Of a stretch of DNA of 64,000 bases, positions 1 to 7,402 are shown in pieces. This stretch comes from Candidatus Liminaster caballi (GTDB lineage: Bacteria; Bacteroidota; Bacteroidia; Bacteroidales; UBA3663). How positions within the stretch are numbered: position 1 is the first letter of the stretch; every line of letters starts with the position of its first letter. The notes beneath the pieces were generated by a model, which did no database searches, was not told where the DNA came from, and was given only the letters and a program-made list of their open reading frames with translations. Both the position numbers and the translations under genes were made by a program. Where the stretch lies: assembly GCA_018065085.1 (NCBI GenBank), contig JAGHUA010000016.1:98952-162951 (forward strand). Direction: 5' to 3'.

Positions 1-338
1 GCCAGGTCGGGAAGCAGGGCGTATGCGAAGCACTGATAGGTGTGATTGTCATCGGCAGGGAAGAGGCGACGGATCATGCGCACGGTCTGAGCCATGTTCT
101 CACCTTCGTTGGCGTGGTCATATTCGCCACAGACGTGGAAGGTCACATCGCTGAGATTGACTTTCTCCTTACGGCGCAGGTCGGCCACCTCATGCAGCAA
201 TTCACGTTCCTCAAGCGGACGAGGAAGGAAAAGCAGCGTGGTGTTGCGCCGGCTTGCCGTCTCTTTGGAGAAGATGCGATAGACAGGATTATCAAGTCGT
301 GAACGGCAGTAATCGAGAAATATTATTAGGTGCTTCAT
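1..338 (-). CDS. Unidentified protein, C-terminus cut by window edge
   Basis: The ATG is at 338-336 and the frame stays open to the window edge, giving 112 codons beginning MKHLIIFLDYCRSRL. Its ATG overlaps the TGA of the upstream thymidine kinase (TCAT on plus at 335-338), so the two are probably translationally coupled. I do not recognise the family. The visible part is soluble and charged, with no signal peptide or membrane segment. The C-terminal part lies outside the window. Confidence 0.6.
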   Translation of the reverse strand, partial: MKHLIIFLDYCRSRLDNPVYRIFSKETASRRNTTLLFLPRPLEERELLHEVADLRRKEKVNLSDVTFHVCGEYDHANEGENMAQTVRMIRRLFPADDNHTYQCFAYALLPDL

Positions 339-919
339 TTGCGGTTTTTGGTGAGTTCCTGATAGCAGCAGCGGCAGAGAGGCATGTACTCCATCTTCTC
401 GCCGAGCATAACCTGCTGGTCGCCTTCGGCAATGCGGTATGAGTATGTGGCAAGACGGCCACAATTCATACAGATGGCGCGTGTCTTATAAACTTCATCT
501 GCAATGGCAAGGATTTCTGGCATAGGGCCGAACGGGTGTCCGAGATAATCCATGTCGAGACCGGCAACGATGACACGCTTGCCGAGGTCTGCCATCTCGT
601 TGCAGACGTTGGCAATGTTAGGATCGAAGAACTGTGCCTCGTCAATGGCAATGACATCGGCATTGGCACCGAGGTGTGGAATGAGACGAGAATTCTCTAC
701 CGGAACAGCTGTGATAGAGTTCTGGTTGTGAGAAACTACGTCCTCGCGGCTGTATCGGATGTCGATGGTAGGCTTGAAGATCATTATCGATTGGCGTGCT
801 ATCTGTGCACGTTTCACACGACGGATGAGCTCTTCGGTCTTGCCCGAGAACATCGAACCGCAAATAACCTCGATGCTTCCGCAGCGAGATTGGCCAGGCA
901 TATTATTTTCTTTATACAT
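335..919 (-). CDS. tdk: Thymidine kinase
   Basis: Phosphorylates thymidine to dTMP with ATP in the nucleotide salvage pathway of the cytoplasm. The 194 aa product has the type II kinase layout: P-loop GSMFSGKT at residues 21-28, the Walker-B-like DEAQFF at 93-98, and a zinc lasso made by C150/C153 and C182/C185. Length is normal for the family. The start at 919 gives MYKENNMPGQ; a second ATG seven codons in (901) is also possible. The stop overlaps the start of the next gene by 4 nt. Confidence 0.95.
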   Translation of the reverse strand: MYKENNMPGQSRCGSIEVICGSMFSGKTEELIRRVKRAQIARQSIMIFKPTIDIRYSREDVVSHNQNSITAVPVENSRLIPHLGANADVIAIDEAQFFDPNIANVCNEMADLGKRVIVAGLDMDYLGHPFGPMPEILAIADEVYKTRAICMNCGRLATYSYRIAEGDQQVMLGEKMEYMPLCRCCYQELTKNRK

Positions 920-943
920 TATTATATTATTTATAGATTTTTC

Positions 944-2635
944 TTATGATTCGTAGAGTGCGGTCAGTACGTTGATGACGTAGTCGCCCACTTTCTCACA
1001 CTCGTTTATGATGTCTATGTAATAGGTACTCTGTTCGTATTTTATTTTCTGCTTGTCCACGCTTTCGAGCATTCCGTTGCGTATCTGCGACTGGAAGTTA
1101 TTGAGCTCATCCTCGTAGTTGTATGCCTTATTGAGCAATGATTCGGTCATCTCGTCACGTTCAAGGCAGCGAAGCATGTGAACCAGGACATCGTCGGTCA
1201 GCGCCACCATCTTCGATACATTCTGATTGATTTCGTCATTGAAGAAGATACGCTGGTCATATTTGTTCTTCAGCGTGCAGGCGATGTGATAGATACTGTC
1301 GGCAATGCTCTCCAGTTCATCTACCACCTTATACATGCGACGCGCTTCAAGTTCGCTGCTGTGGCTCAATGTCTTTGGCGATATCTGATTGAGGAAGTCG
1401 GCAATCTCCATTTCGGCATGGTCGCTGTCGTCCTCAAGCTGACGCACGGTCATATAGAGTGACAACTGCCGTTCGCTGCCCAATGACTCTGAGAGCATCG
1501 TCTGGACATGTCCGAACATGTGGTGTGTCTCCTCGGCATACTTATGGATTTCCTTGCGCACCTGTATCAATGCCATCTCGCCTGATACGATGCCTCCCTT
1601 GTCGATATACTGGAGTTTGAAGGCTTCGTTCTGGCTCTTGCTCTCAGGTATGATGCGTGTGACAATTTGTACGAACTGGCGTGTCAGACCAAGCATCAGT
1701 ATGAGGTTGACGATATTGAACACGGTATGGAACATGGTCATACCAAGTGACACATTGTCGATGTCAGACGGATTGCCAAGACCCAACTCCACGCACAGCC
1801 AGATGATGAAGCGGCAGAATGGATAATAGAGTACAAGTGCCCATACCGTGCCGATGACATTGAAGAGAAGATGACCGGCTGCTGCACGCTTTGCCATGGT
1901 GTTGGCCGAGATGGAGGCAAGTAACGGGGTTATGCAGGTGCCAATGTTGGAACCAAGAACAAGCGCACAGCCCATCTCGAATGTGATCCAACCGCTTGAA
2001 CAAGCCAGCACGGCTAATGTAAAAGCCGCGCTCGACGCCTGAATGATCATCGTCATCACGATGCCGACAACGAGGAACAGCAGCACAGAGAGTGCACCCA
2101 TCGAACCGCTGTCCTGCAGGAATTGGAGTACTGCTGGCTGTGCGGAAAGATCCGGTACTGACTGTTTGAGAATCTCAAGACCCATGAAGAGCAGGGCAAA
2201 GCCAATCATAAACTCGCCCCAAGAGTTGCGACGTGAATTGTTGGAATTGATGAACGGCAGCGAGATGGCTATGAGTGGCAGGATGAACGGTGTGATGCTG
2301 AACTTGAATCCGCAGAGTGCAATGATCCATGTAGTGACCGTTGTGCCTACGTTGGCACCCATGATCACAGCCATCGACTCGGACAGGGTGATGAGTCCGG
2401 CATTGACAAAACTGACTATCATCACGGTCGTGGCTGACGATGACTGCACAAGCGCTGTCACAAGAATGCCTGTCAGCATCCCCGTAAAGCGGTTGGTGGT
2501 CATGGCCGCAAGGATGTTTCGCAGACGATCACCTGCTATCTTCTGCAGTCCGTCGCTCATCATGCGCATTCCGTAGAGGAACAGCCCGATGCTTCCTGCG
2601 AGTGTCAGAAGGTCAATCCATGAATATTGTGCCAT
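944..2635 (-). CDS. Na+/phosphate cotransporter family protein with PhoU-like tail
   Basis: Inner-membrane protein of 563 aa of the Na/Pi-cotransporter (NptA/YjbB) family. Two inverted halves are visible by their signature motifs: QSSSATT at 64-70 with GANVGTT at 93-99, and QASSA at 199-203 with GSNIGTC at 228-234. Hydrophobic helices occupy roughly residues 1-325. The last 200 residues are charged and helical, as in the PhoU-like domain that this family carries for regulation. The substrate is likely phosphate, inferred from family only. Its start lies 18 bp downstream of the response regulator gene, so it may be cotranscribed with it. Confidence 0.9.
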   Translation of the reverse strand: MAQYSWIDLLTLAGSIGLFLYGMRMMSDGLQKIAGDRLRNILAAMTTNRFTGMLTGILVTALVQSSSATTVMIVSFVNAGLITLSESMAVIMGANVGTTVTTWIIALCGFKFSITPFILPLIAISLPFINSNNSRRNSWGEFMIGFALLFMGLEILKQSVPDLSAQPAVLQFLQDSGSMGALSVLLFLVVGIVMTMIIQASSAAFTLAVLACSSGWITFEMGCALVLGSNIGTCITPLLASISANTMAKRAAAGHLLFNVIGTVWALVLYYPFCRFIIWLCVELGLGNPSDIDNVSLGMTMFHTVFNIVNLILMLGLTRQFVQIVTRIIPESKSQNEAFKLQYIDKGGIVSGEMALIQVRKEIHKYAEETHHMFGHVQTMLSESLGSERQLSLYMTVRQLEDDSDHAEMEIADFLNQISPKTLSHSSELEARRMYKVVDELESIADSIYHIACTLKNKYDQRIFFNDEINQNVSKMVALTDDVLVHMLRCLERDEMTESLLNKAYNYEDELNNFQSQIRNGMLESVDKQKIKYEQSTYYIDIINECEKVGDYVINVLTALYES

Positions 2636-2653
2636 TGTTTCGGATGTCAGTTA

Positions 2654-3364
2654 TTATTTGTTTATCAATGTCTCAAAGTCTTTGCGGTAGGTTTTGCCCA
2701 CTGCAATCTCTGTGCCGTCGGTCAGGATTAAGGTCTGCTGTCCGATGGACTTTATGGCGTTCACATTGACGATGTACGAACGATGTACACGTGCAAAGTC
2801 ATCGTTTGGAAGCTGTTCCAATAGGCTTGCCATCGTTGCCAATGTGAGCAGATGTCTGCCGCCTGCCATCTTTATGCGCACATAATCCTTCAACGACTCA
2901 AGACACAGAATCTCGGCTGTTGGCAGGATTTCGGTGCGCCCGTCACAACGCACGGTGATGGTTGTGGCGTGTATCTTCTTATCGAGCGCGCGCAACCGAA
3001 GGATGTTCTTTGCCTTTTCGATTGCCGTTCGGAGTCTGTCGAGCGTGTAGGGTTTGAGCAGGTAGTCGGTGACGTCGAATGAAAACGAATCGATGGCGTA
3101 ACTGTCATAAGCCGATGTGATGATGACGCACGGCTGGTTGCCTGTGATACCAGACTCTCGCATGCTCTCAAGAATCTGCATGCCTGTGAGACCTGGCATC
3201 TGAATGTCGAGAAACAATACGTCCGGCAGTTCGCGCCGGATTGCAGCGAGTGCGGTTATTCCATTGTCGAAGTGCGAGACATCAGTGCCTTCCCCGAGTT
3301 TTTCGAGGAAAACCTTCAGCTTGGCAGCAGCCAGCGGTTCGTCTTCGGCAATGTAGATTTTCAT
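2654..3364 (-). CDS. LytTR-family response regulator
   Basis: Two-component transcription regulator of 236 aa. The receiver domain (1-120) has acidic pocket E7/D8, phosphoacceptor D53 in FLDIQMPG, and K104 in LLKPY. The LytTR DNA-binding domain follows at about 135-236, with the typical FARVHRSYIVN stretch. I chose the ATG at 3364 because the receiver strand MKIYIAEDEP begins there and it overlaps the upstream TGA in ATGA; the frame is open further upstream. No LytS-type histidine kinase is in the window, so its partner must be elsewhere. It sits in an operon with a lipopolysaccharide heptosyltransferase. Confidence 0.9.
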   Translation of the reverse strand: MKIYIAEDEPLAAAKLKVFLEKLGEGTDVSHFDNGITALAAIRRELPDVLFLDIQMPGLTGMQILESMRESGITGNQPCVIITSAYDSYAIDSFSFDVTDYLLKPYTLDRLRTAIEKAKNILRLRALDKKIHATTITVRCDGRTEILPTAEILCLESLKDYVRIKMAGGRHLLTLATMASLLEQLPNDDFARVHRSYIVNVNAIKSIGQQTLILTDGTEIAVGKTYRKDFETLINK

Positions 3365-4377
3365 TTTCCAGTCAGTCTTTGGCAGATTGTTTTTGGGTCG
3401 ATGTCCTCCATGCATTTCCAGTGACCATAGCGACACGGTTTGTTGCCATAGATGGAGCATGGACGGCAGGGCAGAGGCAGAGATACGACATCCTCAGGAG
3501 ACTGTCTGAATCCCAGGAAACCGGCATGGGGGTGAGTCGCACCCCAGATGCTGATGACACGGGTTCCGACAAGCGATGCGAGGTGCATATTGCTTGAGTC
3601 CATCGAAATCACGCCACTCAGACGAGCCATCAGACGAATGTCATCGGCGATGCCCTGACGTCCGGCAAGATTATGTATGCGCTGACTGTCGGCAAGAGTC
3701 CATGTGTCGAGTTCCTGAGCCTCGTCCGATCCTCCAAACAGATAGATGTGAAGCATTGGGTTGCCGGTGAGCAGTTGTCCAATCACTTCCTGCATCTTTG
3801 CCTTCGGATAGATCTTGCCGCGATGCATGGCAAATGGTGCTATGCCAATAGCCTGTTCTGGAATATCGTTAGCAACGCTTTCAGCCAGACGCTTGCGGAT
3901 GCCGGTTGTGTCATATTTGGCCATATCGACCTTCATGCCAAGTTCTTCGAACACATCCTGATAACGCTGGAACCCGGATTTCAGCTGCCCATTGGATGTG
4001 TGACGAACCAAGGCCTTCTTGTCATTGCGTCCCTTGTCGATTTTTGCTACTCTGACACCACTCAGCATGAATCGCAGACGAAGCCACTTGGTGCGCAATA
4101 CGTCATGGAGATCGGCAACAGCATCAAACTGTTCTGCCTTGAGTTCGCCATAAAGCCGGTTCAGCCCGCCGATGCCATTATAGTCTTTCTTGAGGTTCAA
4201 CCCACGTACGGTGAGGTTCGGCACATTGTCCGAGACTGCATCGTAAATCTTCTTGCCCATGCCGGATGTAAGCATGGTGAGCTGTATGTCGGGATTGGTG
4301 CGACAAAATGCAATGACCACCGGAATGGTCATCGCTACATCGCCCAAGGCTGAGAATCGCAGTGCAAGGATCTTCAC
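3361..4377 (-). CDS. Glycosyltransferase family 9 (heptosyltransferase-like)
   Basis: Probably adds a heptose or similar sugar to the lipopolysaccharide core at the cytoplasmic face of the inner membrane. The 338 aa protein begins with the GT9 signature MKILALRFSALGDVAMTIPV. It also has the C-terminal sugar-nucleotide region (SGVISMDSSNMHLASLVGT) and a Cys-rich end (LPCRPCSIYGNKPCRYGHW) common in Bacteroidota members. It lies 4 bp downstream of DUF4254, and its TGA overlaps the ATG of the response regulator. The exact sugar specificity cannot be read from sequence. Confidence 0.88.
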   Translation of the reverse strand: MKILALRFSALGDVAMTIPVVIAFCRTNPDIQLTMLTSGMGKKIYDAVSDNVPNLTVRGLNLKKDYNGIGGLNRLYGELKAEQFDAVADLHDVLRTKWLRLRFMLSGVRVAKIDKGRNDKKALVRHTSNGQLKSGFQRYQDVFEELGMKVDMAKYDTTGIRKRLAESVANDIPEQAIGIAPFAMHRGKIYPKAKMQEVIGQLLTGNPMLHIYLFGGSDEAQELDTWTLADSQRIHNLAGRQGIADDIRLMARLSGVISMDSSNMHLASLVGTRVISIWGATHPHAGFLGFRQSPEDVVSLPLPCRPCSIYGNKPCRYGHWKCMEDIDPKTICQRLTGK

Positions 4378-4381
4378 GCTA

Positions 4382-4990
4382 TCAGTTCTTTGTGCCGTAG
4401 AGCACTGGGTTGAGGTTCGGATCGTTGTACATTTTCATCTGCTTATACACCTTCATGTATTTGCGACCTGCCTCAATGTCTTCGAGCAGCTGGTCGATTG
4501 CGGAAGAAAGATCCACACGCTGGGTGAGGAGTACGTTGAGCTTGTCCTGACACTTCTGGCGGTGAGCCTCATCGACGTCGGTACGGTTGACCTCAGCCTG
4601 CATGTGATAGATCTTGAGGTAGAGGATTGAAAGACGGTCAACGGCCCATGCCGGACTCTCGGTGTTGATTGTGGCATCTGCAGCCACGGTCACATCCTTG
4701 TATTTGTCGAGGAAATAAGAGTCGATCATCTCAACGAGATCGGTGCGATCCTGATTGCTCTTGTCAATGCGACGCTTGAGAACGAGGGCGGCAGAAGGGT
4801 CGATCTGGGGATCACGGATGATGTCCTCGAAATGCCACTGGACTGTGTCAATCCAGTTCTTCAGATAGAGGTAATATTCAATAGAACGCTCTGGGTATGG
4901 GTTCTTGATTGGAGTGTCAACATTGTCAGTCACGTGGTAATCGGCAATTGACTGCTCGAAGATTGGAGCACAGAGTTCTGTAAATTTCAT
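4382..4990 (-). CDS. DUF4254 family protein
   Basis: Cytoplasmic, mostly helical protein of 202 aa of the DUF4254 family, which in Bacteroidales typically lies beside a GT9 heptosyltransferase, as here. There is no signal peptide or membrane segment. Charged helices run through the protein and a coiled-coil-like stretch lies around residues 95-185. Its function is unknown; the context suggests a role in LPS core assembly. It is the first gene of the operon DUF4254 - GT9 - LytTR regulator, possibly continuing into the phosphate transporter. A TAAATTTG -7 element lies 32 bp upstream of the ATG. Confidence 0.85.
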   Translation of the reverse strand: MKFTELCAPIFEQSIADYHVTDNVDTPIKNPYPERSIEYYLYLKNWIDTVQWHFEDIIRDPQIDPSAALVLKRRIDKSNQDRTDLVEMIDSYFLDKYKDVTVAADATINTESPAWAVDRLSILYLKIYHMQAEVNRTDVDEAHRQKCQDKLNVLLTQRVDLSSAIDQLLEDIEAGRKYMKVYKQMKMYNDPNLNPVLYGTKN

Positions 4991-5021
4991 ATACGTATTA
5001 TTGTTAAATTTAATTTCGCGG

Positions 5022-5029
5022 CAAATTTA
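5022..5029 (-). promoter_or_regulatory. Bacteroidota -7 element (TAAATTTG) for the DUF4254 operon
   Basis: The minus strand reads TAAATTTG, matching TAnnTTTG, 32 bp before the ATG at 4990. It lies back to back with the topB promoter in the 109 bp divergent gap. No clear -33 TTTG partner was found. Confidence 0.55.
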
Positions 5030-5071
5030 CAAATATTTTCGATAAAATGCACAACTTTTCGAAAAAATATT

Positions 5072-5079
5072 TATCTTTG
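5072..5079 (+). promoter_or_regulatory. Bacteroidota -7 element (TATCTTTG) for topB
   Basis: TATCTTTG followed by GCGCCG is a very typical Bacteroidota sigma-ABfr -7 box. It ends 20 bp before the topB ATG, giving a short leader with no strong Shine-Dalgarno sequence. Confidence 0.75.
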
Positions 5080-5099
5080 CGCCGTTTTTTATCTGAAAT

Positions 5100-7280
5100 A
5101 TGAAAGTTTGTATCGCCGAGAAACCAAGTGTAGCGCAAAGTATCGCCTCTATTTTAGGGGCGACGCAAAAGCGTCAGGGTTATTATGAGGGAAATGGATA
5201 TCAGGTCACTTGGACGTTTGGACACCTGTGCGAGCTGAAGAATCCAGAAGACTATACACCCTTTTGGAAACCTTGGGCAGAGAATCGTCTGCCGATGATT
5301 CCACAGACATTTGGAATTACGCTCAAGAATGATGAAGGCGTACAGAAGCAGTTTCAGGTTATCGCTACTCTTTATGCCAATGCAGAGTGTATCATCAACT
5401 GCGGTGATGCCGGTCAGGAAGGTGAACTCATTCAGCGCTGGGTAATGCAGAAGGCTGGCATTATTTATAATCGCGAGCGTAATGTGTATGTGAGGCCCGA
5501 TCAGACGGAATGCCCTGTCTATCGCCTTTGGATCAATTCCATGACCGATGAGGCGATACGTGACGGATTCAGCAACCTACAGCCACAGCAGCAATATGAC
5601 AAACTTTATGGCGCTGGTCTGTCGCGTGCCATCGGTGACTGGCTTCTTGGTATGAATGCCTCCCGTCTTTACACTCTTCACTATGGACATCGTGAGCAGC
5701 GTCAGGTGCTAAGCATCGGACGTGTGCAGACGCCAACCCTGGCGCTTATCGTCAAGCGTCATTGGGAGATCGTCAATTTCCAGCCGCAACAGTATTTCGA
5801 GATTAAGACACTTTATCGCGATGTGACTTTCAATGCCACAAAAGGCAGGTTTGAAAATAGGGAAGAGGCCGAGGCAGCACTCGAACAGATTAAAGACAAA
5901 CCTCTGTTTATAACTAATGTACAGAAAAAACAGGGCAAAGAGAAACAGCCAAGGCTATATGACCTCACATCGCTTCAGGTGGATTGCAACCGTAAGTTCG
6001 GTTTCAGTGCAGACGAGACTTTAAAATATATTCAAAGTCTTTATGAAAAGAAGCTTACTACCTATCCGCGTGTCGATACTACATTCCTGCCAGATGACAT
6101 CTATCCGAAATGTCCCACTACGCTTCAGGGCCTTCGCGGCTATGAGGCTCTGACTGCTCCTTTGCTGCAATCGGGAAAGAAGCTGCCTAAGTCAAAACAG
6201 GTATTCGACAATTCGAAGGTAACCGATCACCATGCTATTATTCCTACAGGTATTCCTGCCAATAATATTTTCGAGGCTGAACGCAAAGTCTATGACCTGG
6301 TGGTTCGACGTTTTATCTCGGTCTTCTATCCTGAATGTGTGTTCAATACAACAACCGTGAATGCGCTTGCCGGTGACAACCAGGAAGATGAAAAGGGATT
6401 GCCGTTCAAGGTAACCGGCAAGGTAATTGTCGATCCGGGATGGCGTGCTGTGTATGGTACTGACAATCAATCTTTGTCGGAAAATAATGCCGCACAAAAT
6501 ACAGAAGGAAAAGAGGACGCAAAAGACGAGGAGACGGCAGGTATTCTGCCGGATTTCCAAGTAGGTGAATATGGTCCTCACGAACCTTCATTGCTTGAAA
6601 AGTGGACAAAGGCACCGCCGTGCTATACAGAGGCAACTTTGCTTCGAGCAATGGAGACGGCTGGAAAACTCTGTGATGATGAAGAGCTGCGCGATGCCAT
6701 GAAGGAAAATGGTCTTGGCCGACCTTCAACTCGTGCTGCAATCATCGAGACACTGTTCCGTCGCCATTATATCAAGAAGGAAAAGAAAAATCTCGTGGCC
6801 ACTCAGACGGGCATTGAGCTGATTGGCACGATTCGCCAGGAAATTCTAAAGAGCGCAGAGCTAACCGGTCAGTGGGAGAAAAAACTGCGCCAGATAGAGC
6901 GTGGAGAATATGAGGCAAAAGTGTTCATTGACGAACTGAAACAGATGGTTTGTCAGATTGTCGATGAGGTGTTGCATGATAATTGTCGCACACAGATTGC
7001 CTTTACTTCAGAGGAAGATTTGAATGCACGCAAGCAGCGCAAGAAGCCGGAAGGCGATACTGTTGCTGCACCAAAACCAAAGACACCGCGCAAGAAAACC
7101 ACACCTTCCGCACAGGTTCAGCCGGAACCTCAATATCGCTATACACGACTTACCATTCCTAAGGTTTGTCCACAGTGCGGAGTGGGTCAGATTGTGCAGG
7201 GTCGTACGGCTTTCGGATGTACGAATTATGCAAATGGTTGCAACTTCCGCATTCCTTTTAGCGATGTGAAGCCTGAATAA
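5100..7280 (+). CDS. topB: DNA topoisomerase III
   Basis: Type IA topoisomerase that cuts one DNA strand and passes the other, helping decatenation and recombination. The 726 aa protein starts with the Toprim domain (MKVCIAEKPSVAQSIASILG; acidic motif DAGQEGE). The catalytic tyrosine is Tyr322 in TTYPRVDT. A basic Lys/Pro linker (about 640-675) leads to a C-terminal zinc ribbon with CPQCGVG and a later CTNYANGC. Toprim DAGQEGE is a conservative variation of the usual DADREGE. Chromosomal single-copy topB is common in Bacteroidales; it is not obviously part of a conjugative element here. Confidence 0.95.
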   Translation: MKVCIAEKPSVAQSIASILGATQKRQGYYEGNGYQVTWTFGHLCELKNPEDYTPFWKPWAENRLPMIPQTFGITLKNDEGVQKQFQVIATLYANAECIINCGDAGQEGELIQRWVMQKAGIIYNRERNVYVRPDQTECPVYRLWINSMTDEAIRDGFSNLQPQQQYDKLYGAGLSRAIGDWLLGMNASRLYTLHYGHREQRQVLSIGRVQTPTLALIVKRHWEIVNFQPQQYFEIKTLYRDVTFNATKGRFENREEAEAALEQIKDKPLFITNVQKKQGKEKQPRLYDLTSLQVDCNRKFGFSADETLKYIQSLYEKKLTTYPRVDTTFLPDDIYPKCPTTLQGLRGYEALTAPLLQSGKKLPKSKQVFDNSKVTDHHAIIPTGIPANNIFEAERKVYDLVVRRFISVFYPECVFNTTTVNALAGDNQEDEKGLPFKVTGKVIVDPGWRAVYGTDNQSLSENNAAQNTEGKEDAKDEETAGILPDFQVGEYGPHEPSLLEKWTKAPPCYTEATLLRAMETAGKLCDDEELRDAMKENGLGRPSTRAAIIETLFRRHYIKKEKKNLVATQTGIELIGTIRQEILKSAELTGQWEKKLRQIERGEYEAKVFIDELKQMVCQIVDEVLHDNCRTQIAFTSEEDLNARKQRKKPEGDTVAAPKPKTPRKKTTPSAQVQPEPQYRYTRLTIPKVCPQCGVGQIVQGRTAFGCTNYANGCNFRIPFSDVKPE

Positions 7281-7356
7281 TGGGCTAATATCGTTAAAAA
7301 TTGACTAAATTAAATAAGTTTCGCGCGTAAGGGTTGGTGATTCGGAAAATTATTTG

Positions 7357-7364
7357 TATCTTCG
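7357..7364 (+). promoter_or_regulatory. Probable -7 element (TATCTTCG) for lptD
   Basis: TATCTTCG, one mismatch to TAnnTTTG, is followed by the usual GCGCC and lies 38 bp before the lptD ATG. Confidence 0.5.
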
Positions 7365-7402
7365 CGCCGCGACAATGAGACTCAAATGTCGCAGATAAGC
7401 AA

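Noticed and set aside
5100-7280. topB as a sign of a conjugative element
   Set aside because: No tra, mob, integrase or relaxase genes around it; flanked by lptD and LPS core genes.
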